Source: Rhexocercosporidium sp. MPI-PUGE-AT-0058
Lineage: Eukaryota; Ascomycota; Leotiomycetes; Helotiales
NCBI GenBank assembly: GCA_020746875.1
Contig: JAGTJL010000001.1
Location: 4,464,001-4,528,000, forward strand
DNA: 64,000 bases
Direction of reading: 5' to 3'
The notes under the pieces are model-generated. The model worked only from the letters and a program-made list of their open reading frames with translations, did no database searches and had not been told where the DNA came from. Made by a program: the position numbers and the translations under genes. Positions 34,246 to 46,379 of this stretch are shown piece by piece (within the stretch, counting starts at the first letter, position 1; each line of letters opens with the position of its first letter).

Positions 34246-36378
34246 GTTTGGGATAAGCTTGTTGTATGGCATAGCCTAGAGATGTCAGAATTGTCGCTGG
34301 TTGAGTATTTTAATTTTTTTAGATAGAAGAATGAAGGCTTCTGACAACAGAGAGTATTGGAAGTTGAGCCCACCAAAGATCGACGATGACAGATAGCACT
34401 GCTAGTCGATTACCCATGATATAGTAAATAAACTAAGCGAAATACTCTAGCATTGACGTGCTAACAATTGCAGTAAATGTACTTGTTGCGACTATCATAC
34501 AGTTTCCTCCCGTTCACATGCTCAGAAAATCTGTAGCCTGGATGAACTGCTAGGACCATTAATTATGTCATTCGTGGAGCTTTGCTAAATATAACTTGGT
34601 CTCTACTGGACAGTCGAACATTTCGATTCATGAATGATTTGGGTGATCTAGATCAAGCTCCCCCAATTCTACACGAAACCCCTTCCTCCATCGACCTTTC
34701 AACACCTCGATACAAGCCTCCAATTCCGCAGAATACAAAATCCTCCGTCAGAGTGACAAAGATATCGACCGAGACCAGAAAACGCTCTCCCCTCTCGCTT
34801 ACCAGTCAACCTCACCGAAATCAAATCCCGTCTTGGCAACCCCTCCATCCAACCCTCATGATTCCACACGCCCACATGCAATCCCGCAAGATCACCGACC
34901 CTCTCCTACTGGCTACCAAACCGAGCTACAAACCACCAACCTATAACGAAAAAAGCCACGAAGCAAGTTAAGTTGTGAGACTTGCGTGCTTGCTTACCTT
35001 ATCTTTCAACCCGTCTCTACTACTACACTGAGACCCTCTACCGGGCCTTGCCTGCAAATCAGGAACTAGTCTGCACGCCACGCTCTCTGCTTAACCAGTA
35101 TTTCAAGATACTTAAGAGGGACGTACAAGAGCTGACATAAACACCTCGCATGTACCCTTGACCCATCAAGATCATCATATCATATTCCTCCTCCTCACTT
35201 CATGCAGTTCGACATGTGCATATTGACATATGCATACCAAGCCCAATCAATCCATCCTCACTCTACGGAACCCTGATTTCTACCTTACAAAGCATGTTAA
35301 CCTTAACTTTTGTACACCCCACCAAAGTATCCCCATCCATCCATCCATCTGTCCAACCAGATTCCCAGACCAACATAGCCGCGGCCAACCATACATTAAC
35401 TTTACTGTAAGCTTCCTACGAGAAACTCAATTCATCTCATCTCACCACTCTTTCGCTCTATTTCACTTCACTTCGACGCCATCGCGACGAACTCCCGACT
35501 CGGTTCCGACGGATCCCAAGCCTCGTCTCCTCTCCCTCCTCATCCTCACGAAGCGATGCAAGCCACCCCATAGCACAGAATCAAGGCGACTTCACAGCGT
35601 CCAGGCCGCAAGCCCAAAAGCCACAACAATCAGCCAGCCAGACAGGCAGACAAACAAGGAAAGTTTACGACTTCCCTCTTTCGGACAGCAGGTGCACCAA
35701 TCAATCATTGACCGTCCGCAATTGCTACAACATCCACACGACATCCACACAACTTCCACACAACACCCACACAACATCCACACAATATCCACACAATACC
35801 ATACGATACAAACAAGACATCAAGACACGGCACACGTGCACGGAGAAAAAATCCCACTACTCTGATCCAAGGTAGCGCAAGATGGCGATGGCAGAGAAAA
35901 AGGCATGGAAATCGGTGGCTTGGAACGGGGTTTGAGCGGAGCGTACTAAGGTGAGTGAGTAGAGGAGAGAAAATGTTTCTTGTTGCCCGCTTATTCCATT
36001 GGAGATGCAGCTTAATCTAGGTGGAGATTTTCCTTTTTCCCTTTTCCCGTCCCTCCCAGCCTTGTCCCAACCCCCATGCCATATACCACATGCCATATAT
36101 CACATTTCGAGTGTGAAGAATAATAAAACAGGAGCATGCAGGGAAGGTCCATGACAGCCATATCAAGCAAGCAAGTAAAACCACCCATGGTATATTTCTG
36201 AACTCTTTTCCATTCGCCAGCCAGCAATCACAGCTACCCACCAGTATCAAATCATTGCAGCATGAATGCCACCCTCAGCCAACCTAGCTCGTACTGTTTC
36301 TCGTTCGTAGATACATCCGTGCATGAGTAGTACGGCAGTAGAGCATCTCTTGTAGCCATTTCACCCAATCTCATCTCC
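34246..36378. other. Long intergenic region, convergent
   Basis: No supported gene. Open frames at 34582-34971 and 35230-35865 are Pro/Ser/His-rich with no family features. A short CCAT run lies at 35331-35352 and an 11-nt minisatellite at 35730-35795. Confidence 0.45.
35730..35795. repeat. 11-nt minisatellite, six units
   Basis: Six consecutive units of the form ACATCCACACA (variants ACTTCCACACA, ACACCCACACA, ATATCCACACA), then a decayed unit. Unit boundaries are exact over 66 nt. Confidence 0.9.
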
Positions 36379-39300
36379 TTACCTGCCAGGTGTATTGGCG
36401 CCCATGAAGATGTTATTGTCAAAACCAGAGTTGTCGCCTTGGTTCTGCTGCATGTCTGGGTTGAGTGGCTGTTCGAGGTTGGTGGGGTAGAATTGGAACG
36501 AGGGGTCAATGACGCTGCCGTTCTGGATGTAAGAATCCCATGCATCCTGTAAAAATGTTAGCCAAAAGCAAATTCAATTGCAATGCCGAGAAGGCTGAAA
36601 GAATGCGATACATACCCAATCCAGGTTCCCAGGCACGTCCATCATGCCAATACCAGATCCCGTATTGCCAAAGACCGAGAAAGGAGAAGCGACGCCGTTG
36701 AGATTGCCGAAGGGGTTTGAGGTATCCATTCCGTAGTTGGGTGTCATGCCTGTACTGTTGGAAGATTCGCCCATATTGGTATCCATGCCTGAATACCTCG
36801 TACCTCCAGGTGACTGAGCCATAGCATTGAACATAGCAGCAGAATTTGGCGTCAAACCACTGGAAAGCATGCCCAATGACATTGCGGCAGAGTGTTCAGG
36901 CTGTAGACTATCCTCATCGATCTGTGCGAAAACTTGAGAAGTCGTTGGCTTGTCCTTCTTTTCTGTCATCTTCAGCTTCTCCAAAATGATGCCGAGTACC
37001 CCGGAGGCTTTGTATGCTTCCATTGATGTCTCGGCAGACTCTTTCCAGATGCTCTGAGACGTCTCGAGAGCTACAAGCATGTCGGAGCGTTGAGTAGGTG
37101 ACCAGAAATAAGGATCGTAGTTTGGAGGTGGCTCGGGTAACGACTCTGAGATGTAGTCGTAATTGAGATCGAGACAAACAATCATGGCTGCAAGTAAAAA
37201 ATCGTGTTTTGTGAGTGAAGAAATGAACCACTTCATCGTGCGCATCCGACCACCAGGTTGGGATTCTTGGTACAGCTGTGCCTGATGCCGTAGAAGTTCC
37301 ATCGAAGCATCAACACAGGCGCGCCGTGAATGAGCATACCGAGGGTTTTGCCGAGCTCGAGCAATGTATTTCCTGTGAAGGACACACATTGTCTTCTGCC
37401 AGAAGATATCGAGATGGAAGCGCTGCATAAGGAGTGTAGCAGGATCATGCGTACACTCTTCGATAGGACGAAGCTGCAGATGAGAGGCCATGTTCTTCTT
37501 CATATCTCGCAAGCAGTTGTCTCGCTTCAGAATATCCTCGTAGCTGACATGCTTTCCACTAACGGAATTCAACCCTTCCTGGATCTCGCCAAATTCATAG
37601 GATATTTGAGCCTTTGTAATCATGTAAGATATCGGCGTTGGTTCCGTCATGGGTCTCGCAGGCGGAAGAATCTTTGAATCCGGACCAAATTCGTCCTCGA
37701 ATATGTTTCTAGGTAGAGCTGCATCGCAGTCGGTGCTCCGAATCATGCTCGGAAGAGCCAATTGGAACGAAAACATGGTATCGATCTGACGAACGAAACT
37801 CCAGGTTCTGCGTCTCATTTCCCCTTGGAAAGGTGTGACTCCGGAAAATTTGCTTGGGTCTCGATGATAGCCCATCCTCATCGCAAGCCGCACAATCATA
37901 CCGATAATGACCCAGATTCCCACTTCCGCGTCCCATCGACTGTTATACTCACCATGTACATATAGCACGAGTGTCTCGATTGTGTATGTGGATGATACGG
38001 TGTAATCCGAATTGACGAGGCATTGTACTGTTCGCAATCGATATTCTGCAGCCATTTCAAGGGTGCGTCCTTCACAATGTTAGTACCTGTAAGCACGCTC
38101 ATTTCGATGATGCTCTCACCTTTCCACTCCAATGGTTCATCCCCAATCTTGTGGTACGATTGCATCGCAAGACACAGAATCGAGTACAGGAGACCTAACC
38201 ATACTATGGATGTCTTCGAAGGGTCCTGCCAATGGTTTTGCAGTTGTTTATGGAAGGTAGGCGAATGGAGGATATGGACGGCTGGATCGTACGAATTGAA
38301 GTATCTAGTCACGAGCTTATCAACTGCTGACTTCGGTGGTACCTCCGCTCGTAGATCCGAATCCGATGCTTCGGTATGTGCGCTGAACAGAAAAGCCGGT
38401 CCATCTCGGGCGGTACTCGGTTTTGATTGCTTGATCCTTTCATAGTTGCTTTCCATTTCCTTCTTGTGGGTCGTAAAGTAATTCTTGACCTCGGCAATCT
38501 AGGGAGGCAGGTTAGTAGGTGAGCTTTCGAGGCAAAAGACGCGCCATGTGGCAATGTGCCAAGCGAACGACACAGGCTCATTGAAGCATTTGGTATTCTC
38601 GAGACCCCCAGTAAACATCTCGTACGACCTGAACTTTTGAATCCCGGACGAAACCCACGGGCGACTCAACGTCCCTATGAGTAATCCTATCTCCTCGGCA
38701 AAGGTGCAAGGGGGCAAAATTGAAGAAAATAAATGTATAAAGGCAACGAAATACTCACATCTGCAAGAACCAAATGCCAGTGAGAATCTCCAAAGTACAG
38801 AGACTTCCCTTTGTCAGCATCAACCTTCAAAATGCCGAGAGAGCTAGTAACACCGTCAACATCGCTATCATCACCCTCGTCTTCTTCCTTGATCATGTCG
38901 TCGTCATCGCGGTCCAGCTCGGTGGGAAAGGAGGATGCCGCACTATCGCTCTGGGAGCGGGAGATGGCGGTAGCAGCCGCTGTCGGCCCAGCAGACTGGG
39001 CTCCATTCGTCATCAGAGACAGGACTAGGCCTTCTAAACGGTCAATACGGTTTTGCATATCATCAGGGCTGGTTGCTCCTTGACTTTGATTCTTCTTGCG
39101 AGTCCCCGGGGCAGCATACGAGCATGAGGAGGCGTCACCTCTCCTCACGCAGTTCTCGCATGGGTGCGACCGGTTACATTTCAACCTGCAATTTGTCAGT
39201 CCTGAGCGGCCTATAGAGTCCTAGTGACCGGAAAAGTAACACGAGGTTTTCTAGAACGAGGAATACACTGACTTTCTATGCCTACACGGCCCGCATGACA

Positions 39301-39397
39301 GGGGGACTCTGTTTCTCTTCCGCACAACCCGATATTGGGTATCTGGAGAGTGGCCACCGGCGCTCGAGGAGGTAGTGGAAGGGGGCGTTGGTGTCAT
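36379..39397 (-). CDS. Zn2Cys6 transcription factor with fungal_trans domain
   Basis: The gene runs from ATG at 39397 to TAA at 36379-36381 in six exons, about 900 residues. Exon 1 encodes MTPTPPSTTSSSAGGH and RNRVPLSCGPCRHRK; the next exon completes the cluster as C-GP-C-RHRKLK-C-NRSHP-C-EN-C-VRRGDASS-C. A helical segment (DDMQNRIDRLEGLVLSLM) after it is the usual dimerisation coil. The fungal-specific transcription factor domain includes LVTRYFNSYDPAVHILHSPT, VWLGLLYSILCLAMQSYHKI, DYTVSSTYTIETLVLYVHGE, VRLAMRMGYHRDPSKF and MRRRTWSFVRQIDTMFSFQL. The tail is Asn/Gly/Ser-rich and ends FMGANTPGR. One intron uses an AAG acceptor, and the intron before IAEVKNYFTTHKKEME is about 250 nt. It should act in the nucleus as a DNA-binding regulator; the targets are unknown. 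Confidence 0.92.
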
Positions 39398-42300
39398 GAT
39401 GATAAATAATAGCTGCCAAAGGTTCGGGGGAGAGGGTTACGAATCGTAGAAAGAATGACCTCAACCCAGGTGATGTATCTTCTCAGCAACCGCCAGGAGT
39501 GGGGCGCCTGCTTGTGGGATAGAGTTGTCCTTTATCGCTACTTCAACACTCTTCCAATGCAACTGACAACGGTGTGCTCTCCACGTAGCCAATGGTAGAC
39601 AGTGCAGAGAGGCGAAGTCACTCCTCCTGGATGCTCTTCCCACAGACGGCTAGAGGCGAAGGCAGGGTGCTGTCTCAATCACCCAGCCCTAACAGTCAGA
39701 GCTCGGGTCCACTGGCGGAGATAGTGTCTTGGATGCAGATGACCAACAGCCTTATGTCCACTCAGCAGCTACTAGAAACGCCTAGAGATGTCGTATATAG
39801 GGTGCCTGTTTGTCCCCCAAACTTTCGTTCGCCCCTTCGACGGATGCCAATCGAACAGAGCGCAATCTTAGTGCTCCTTGCTCCTTGTCTTCGAATGGGG
39901 CTTTTCCACACCGATAGCACCAGTTACCTCACAAACTTACTCTCGGTGGACCTTGGGGTGATTCCAAATCCGAATCCCTTCCCCGTTGCAGATCGACGAG
40001 CCAGCTAGACAATATCTGATTACTCAGATATATTTAGGACGGCACAAAAATGACAAGTGAGACGTTCTCTCGGCCTCGCACCAACACCACGTTGGGTAGC
40101 ACCACCGAAGCTCCAATTCGATGATAGCTTCCAGTCCCAGAGGGGGTCGTGCAGCAGATTGGGATGTCCTTGGTTGCGGGCCAATTCAATTATTCCTAGT
40201 TGATGCAGGTTGAGCTGCAGTATCTGAGGAGAGAGGGTGACGTCTGTTCAGGAATGGTGCGCCACTGGCTCATCGGTCGAATGCGAGAGGATACGCGTCT
40301 CGCAAAGGGTGTCCCGTCACAGGTTGACCAGGAGGTAGAGGAGGGAGATGTTCACAATCGGGGCAGTCTTTCTACGCAAAGCTCTACGTCTGCGCCTTGG
40401 TCGTCAGGCAGTCGGAGATCTGAATATCGTCAGTTGGTATTCAAGCGCCATCTCCCTCCTCTCGTCCCACTATCCGCATTGGGGCATGTTCTTACAGAAT
40501 TGGCAGTCCCTTCTCGTTTCCGTTCCACCACACACGCCTCCAAACTTTCCTCGATGATGGCTGTCGTCGGACTCGGGATCTCGATGTATCCTCAAATACC
40601 GCGGGAGCTCCGTTATCTGGACGAACAGAGACCTCTGCATGCGAGGGTTGTCGTCGACGTGGGTGAGGCTACAGCTGGCCTGGGAGATCAGTCATCAAGC
40701 CTCTCCTCGGGGAAGATGATGCAGTGCAGTGTGGTGCGGTTTGAGGATCCTTCGTCGTGGTTGTAGACGGGATGGAGGAAGTTCAGGGTAAAGCAAGCGA
40801 ACAAGGCTGAAGTGGGGGATTTTATTGGCCAGCCAGCCAGTCAGTGAGAAGCGGGCAGCAGACCCATGCCAACGCCAGCCTTCTGGATGGATATCAACGT
40901 CGACTCCTGGGAATTTTCTTAGAAATCGAAAGCGAGATGCACGGGACAGGACAGGACAGGGGATCCGGCAATGAGGAAAGTAACAGTAACGGTATGGAAT
41001 CACTGCAGGATGTCGTCTCCACGCAGTAGATTTTTTGCCACTTTCACAAGATTCCGCGCTGCCAGATGCGAAATGCGGTGGAATAGCGGGCAGGGTGCAA
41101 GCAGTGCGACAGTGAGGCAGGCCAGTAATATGGAGTCTAGCTGGCTGCGTGAAGGCTGCAACAGCATGCGCGTCCAGTAGGCCAAGGTAGAGACGGAACT
41201 CGGTAGAGAGAGAGAGAGAGAAAAAAAGCCTGATCTGACTCGAATCCTTGATCTCGATCGACTTAAGGGAGAAACTGCGTGCTTGCTGACAAAGACCGGG
41301 GAGAGCGATGAGGAGGGGTGGTCAGCTGCAGAATGACTCAGAGAGACGGAGTGATAAAGGAGGCTTGGACCGGCTGATGGATAGGTGATAGGTGATACTT
41401 TCAAAACTCTATCATCACTTTCAGTCTTTCAGATGAGGCTTCATGATTGTGGAGATATATAACTCCGATATCTCCGATATCATCGTGGCGATTTTTCTAT
41501 ATTTTCTCAGACACAGCCTGGGCTTGATGCTGGACTTGGTGAGTGATGATTCATACGCATCTTTGGCTTCAGACTGCATTGCTCTAAAGAAAGTTGAACG
41601 TATGTATTTCGAGGTACTTTCGATGTACTCTAAGTTTGAAGCTAGAGTGTTCTTTTGCCGCCCTAGGCAATTTTTTACCTTCTTGGTGATCTTGCAAGGC
41701 ACAGTCCGTACTAAATCACAGTATAGAAGACGCCATCATCTCAAGAGAAATCTCTTCCTCCGGCTTTCCTATGGCAGTGAATCTAATTTCGGGAAGACAT
41801 CCCGTATTAAAGCTGTCCGCTTTGGCTATTGTCAACACCATCATTACCCGCGGTAAGAAATCAATAAATCTAGAATAATTGAACCTCTAATTCTCAATAC
41901 CCCATACCACATGAGTCTTTCTCGAGGCTTCATGAACAAGATCCAACAACAGCCTAGCGAGACAAACAAAGCATGTATGCAAGGCTACCAAACCCAAACC
42001 CAAACCCCCCATACATCCCACCTCGCCAAGAAACGTTTGTTACAAATCAAAAGGGGAAAAAATCTCTGTATCCCCGGATCCCCACGTACTGTACCCCAGA
42101 AAATCCCATTCCAGCCAATCTAAATCCCAAGCATGTGTGTATTAGAAGAGCATTTTATTTGATTTCACCGTTTCTATGCAGAGGCAAGTAAAGTTCTCTA
42201 GTTCGTACAAATACAGCAATATTGATTCCATCCACTCATCGCTCTGTGCATATCTATGTGTCCGAATCTATACCCACAGCTTGAAACACGTTCGCCACCA

Positions 42301-42852
42301 CCATAACGTCTCTGCAGCAAGCAGGGAGTGGGGAATAGCAACTCCACGAGGCACCACCACGACCTATGCATAGGCTATATCGGCAAGCAACGGTACATGC
42401 ACATCTGTACAACATAACATACACCTTCATACGCCTTCGTTCCGACCTTCCCCCCTACCTTGTGTCCATACTGCCATCACATGATGCTGTACGAAAGCCA
42501 CAACCATGTCCACCATACTGAGGTAAGCATAAGCGCTTGCAGCGGCTTTTTCGCCACATACCTGTGGTTCGCTCCTTCAGACCACCCGAAAAGAGCATCT
42601 GTCTAGACACGCTAGAAACGCCATCTGGAAATGTGCCTGGATGAAGACTTCATCGACCCTCGGCTCGGTTGTTTTTCAACAGCCGGAGAGAAAAGGGCAT
42701 ATATTCGAGCATTTCGGATCCATTGGTCGAAGAATGTGAGTGCGCTGATGCGGATTACATCGTTTGAGATAATCCGTCCGAGACTTACCACAACCGGGCA
42801 ATCGAAATGACCCTCTCCGAAAAATTTTCCTTCTTTTCATCGTTTCCCCCCT
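39398..42852. other. 3.4-kb region without a supported gene
   Basis: The interval holds the promoter of the Zn2Cys6 factor at one end and the 3' side of the multicopper oxidase at the other. Open frames at 39592-40008, 40200-40766 and 41000-41404 have no recognisable domain and compositions typical of chance frames. A GA run followed by poly-A is at about 41207-41226. A long regulatory region or a ncRNA cannot be excluded. Confidence 0.4.
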
Positions 42853-45004
42853 TCAACCGCCGATCCCGAAGCCAAACCATTTCTCATCTTTTGGCGCCGC
42901 GCCTTTCTCAAGCTCCTCGATACTCGCATCGCACAAACGTTGGTTCTCTTCGGGGATCTGCCATATTGCCAATTCATCGAGGCGGCTGACGAATTGCATC
43001 ATCAATCCAGCTTCCGAATGCCAGGCCATGTGGCAGTGGAAAGCCCATACCCCCGGATTGTCGGTGACGAATCGCAACGCTAACCAGCCAAAGCCTTCGG
43101 GCGTTGCAACATCTCTTCGAATTAAACGATCCAGAGCATGCTCGTGGTTCTCGAGAGAACCTTTACCCTCTGGCTTCAGCCCAAGAGTGTCATAACCAGG
43201 AAACATTCCGTGACCTTGGCCGAGGACCCAGAACTTGTGGCCGTGAAGATGCATAGGGTGGCTCCCTTCGTCGAAGTTCTGGATGATCAAATCGACAACT
43301 TTGATGCCTGAATGTTGAATAGTGAAGTCGTTCTTCTTGTCGTAGCATTTGTCATTGACTCCATCAGAATTTCTCATCGTAATGAATGTCTCGTTCTGAC
43401 TTGCCAACCCCTCGACAGTCCGATGCAGCGTCGGATTTCGAAGGTTTGGTCTGAAAGTCGATGCGTTGAAGAATCCGCGCTGTAGCCTCCTGTAAATAGT
43501 TCAGTCAGTAGTTGCTGGTTTTGAAGTTTGAGATGATTTTTCAGGTGAAGTGTTCAACATACCAATCCCCGATCTCCAAGTTTGCTCTCAAGTAGTACGA
43601 GTAGTCTGCAATCAACGGAGCTGGTTCGAAAGACGCTGGCTCCCACGAAGTGGTATTCATATCCCGGCACTGCATTTCCATTCCTTGAGTCCATGCTCTG
43701 GATGTAGGTTGCGACACCAAGCCTTGTTGGTTGTTCTTCGACTTAGAGTAGTGAATGATTGCCTTCACTTCATCTGCCCCAGGTCCAGGAAGATCAGGCT
43801 CCGCCCAACAATGCGTGACCATTCTCGCTCTCAACCAGAACAAGTCAGTATCGGTCTGGTTGGTATTGATGACCATGCTGTAACGTTGAGCTGGAGCGAT
43901 CATCATCCTGTTGTCGTAGGTCGGGACAATGTCCGTCCCATCCGCTTCTGTAATGGCAAATTCGTGCTGGTCAACAGAAACTTGGAACCAGGCGAAGGCT
44001 CCAGCATTAATAAACCTCAAACGATGGTGCGCATTCGCCGTCAAGTCCAAAGCCGGAAGAGTCGCAGTTGAATTGTCACACAACCGATCGGGCAATTGAG
44101 AGCAGTCCCGTTTGTTCAAGCCATTGATCAACGCCCCATTCGGAATTGGGGGCGACTCGTTGCCCGGCTCAAGATTGCTCACTAACAGGCCACTGCTAGT
44201 ATCATGATAGTAATCTTGCAGCATCACAACTCGATCCGTTGCGTATGAAATCTGCTGCAATTTCTTTTCATCACGAGAATGAATGACAAGCGGCCCATAG
44301 AGTCCGTCGGATATTTGAATCGCTTGATGACCATGGTAGTAGTACGTACCAGATTGCCCGATGATCGTAAACCTGTACTGGAACGTCCGCCTTGGGGTGA
44401 TTGGACACTGAGTAATACCTGATGTTCCGTCCATGTGATTTGTGCCATTCTGAAATATTCCGTGGAAGTGGATTGAAGTTGAATTGACGCTCTGATTGTC
44501 GATGTCCACGATGATAGTGTCCCCTTCATTGCACTCAATTAGAGGACCTGGGAATTTGCCGTTGATAGTGATCATTGGCCTGAACACCCCATCTGGATTC
44601 GCAACAATATCCACAATCGTCCATTTGTATTCCCTGACCGTTGGCACAGCATTGATATTCCATGCAGGGTCCAGAATATAGTCGCTGGCAGGTCTGCGGA
44701 AGCCTCCAATTCCTGCTACCTCCACTACCTCAACAGCCTCTGTCTTTCCCACGATGATGTATTTGGTGAATAAGGCTAAGCCAATCAAGGCCAATCCTGC
44801 TGCTAGAATGGAGAAGACAATTGCCCATCCGGTTCGCAGATGCCATTCCACCTTGTATTCCTGTTCGGCTGCATCGTCGCTGTCCTCGGAAGGGAGTAAT
44901 CGATCCTCCTGCTCGCGCCTTGAATCACTCTCCCTTTCCTGCATTTCGACATCGTCGAGACTATCGCTTTCGCGTGGAGACAATTCGTCTTTGTAGGAAC
45001 TCAT
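42853..45004 (-). CDS. Membrane-anchored multicopper oxidase (laccase/ferroxidase superfamily)
   Basis: Two exons, 45004..43563 and 43489..42853, encode 692 residues. Instead of a signal peptide there is a 57-residue charged, Ser/Asp/Glu-rich cytosolic N-terminus and one TM helix (about 59-85, GWAIVFSILAAGLALIGLAL), so the enzyme should be a type II membrane protein with its catalytic part outside or in a vesicle lumen. All four copper-ligand segments are present: HFHG (about 179-182), YYYHGHQA, HPMHLHGHKFWVLG, and HCHMAWHSEAGLMM. Plastocyanin-like domains 1, 2 and 3 are recognisable. The family oxidises phenols, ferrous iron or ascorbate and reduces oxygen to water. Fet3-type ferroxidases carry a C-terminal anchor, and classical laccases are secreted, so neither label fits fully. 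I see no iron permease next to it. Confidence 0.92.
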
Positions 45005-45430
45005 GGCGAGCTAGAGAAAGGGGCTGTGCCGATCGGGAAAGACGTGCGATTCCGAAGGTTGGTTGATTCAGCACCCCATAATTAATACAGAGATTAGGGC
45101 CAGACAGTTCAAAGGGCACCCGTGGATAGAGAAACCCTTCAAACAAGGTTGGTCAAAGAAGACAACCCGGAGATGCGTCCGCCTGAGGATTTGTGGCGAT
45201 TGCCGCTGACAAGTGACGGTGGAGATGACGAAGATATCCAGAGGTGGTTCTGATGATCACAAGCTCGGCTCGGCAAAACAAAGGCTGACATGGAATTCGG
45301 AAGCTAGCCGAGAACTCTTCTGGAAGCGGAGCTTTATGTAAAGTAATACGAAGATGCAATAAGATTGGACTTGCAATGGACTCTGAAAGTGCATTCAAAA
45401 TTATCATGTGGCTCGAAATAATCCTAAACA
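45005..45430. other. Intergenic region upstream of the multicopper oxidase
   Basis: Promoter region of the oxidase gene; nothing else recognised. Confidence 0.45.
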
Positions 45431-46025
45431 CTATAAAACGAAGAGCAGCGTTGAGTTAGCCTTGTTTCCTCTAATTTCCGGCAGCCGACTTCTTGGGGCG
45501 GACGGGACCCTGATCAACATGTCACTCCCTGCACCGAGCGAAAGCTTCACCAGATCAACTCTCCGTATCCTCAAGGGGCGGCCAATGACACGATTCCAAT
45601 TCCCCACGGGCACAACATCCTTGGCAGTCCGGCTCTGCTCCATTGCTGGCACCTTCCTAGTTGCAGTTAGCCGTGCCAGTTGGAGGGCAAAAGCTTCTTT
45701 ACGCCGCCTCTCCATCTCGAGAAGCTTGTGTGCAAGTTTTTGGTATCGCCACGCCCTGCTCCTGCGCCGCACATATGGGGAGGCTGCAGCACCGAGTCTT
45801 CTGGTTGCCAATCAACCGCTGCACGATGTTAATCAGGGCGTGGAAGCCATCATCCGGGTGTGTAAACAACCTAACATATTCCTGGATTTGACCCCACAAG
45901 AGGAGGACGGCGCGGCAAGCGAGCTCGCTGCTGTACAATAGTCTATCAAAATCCGAAGGATGGGGTGTTGGTGATGTCCTCGTGCCTCTGTCTTGTGGCC
46001 AGGAATGAAAAGCGAAGGGTAACAC
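45431..46025 (-). pseudogene. Hypothetical locus, two overlapping minus-strand frames
   Basis: A frame at 46025-45699 contains DRLLYSSELACRAVLLLWGQ and QEYVRLFTHPDDGFHALINI. A second frame at 45811-45431 contains RRRSRAWRYQKLAHKLLEME and a basic continuation. They overlap and each looks protein-like over part of its length, so they could be one gene broken by a frameshift, or spliced in a way I cannot see. A plus-strand frame (45408-45941) overlaps both. No family recognised and no confident start. Confidence 0.2.
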
Positions 46026-46379
46026 GGAATGTCAAGGGATCCAGGAGAACAAATGTTTCTCCACTTCTCCACCTAGAAACATGACGACCTTTAAGTGAGG
46101 ATCTTCCTTCTAGAGTACCTTCGTAATCCCACGCAGCTACTTCGTAGAATGGCCAAGTCAAGCCAACCTGTCACCGTCCCGCGCTCTTCCAGAACTTCCT
46201 CTTTCGGACAAGTCGTGCTAGCCCCCTCCCTCTCCCCTGCTGCAGGGCAGGGCATTTACGGTTTACTGGCGCCAGGATAAAGTACAAGTACCTTGGCAAT
46301 CCCCATTCTTGAACCCTCTCCTCTTTTCTTCAGCCTCGCCAAGTCAAGTAAAGTCAAGCTTCCCAAGACTTCATTCAAT
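46026..46379. other. Promoter region of the acid phosphatase
   Basis: The last 80 nt before the start are CT-rich (CCCTCTCCTCTTTTCTTCAG). No CACGTG Pho4-type site is visible here. Confidence 0.4.

Noticed and set aside
35230..35865. 211-codon plus-strand frame
   Set aside because: It contains the 11-nt minisatellite and is His/Ser/Pro/Thr-rich without any family pattern.
39592..40766. Two plus-strand open frames of 138 and 188 codons
   Set aside because: No domain, no introns that extend them and composition like chance frames in promoter DNA.
42201..43490. Possible additional exons after the multicopper oxidase
   Set aside because: The oxidase already has all copper motifs and a natural stop at 42853; downstream sequence shows no continuing domain.
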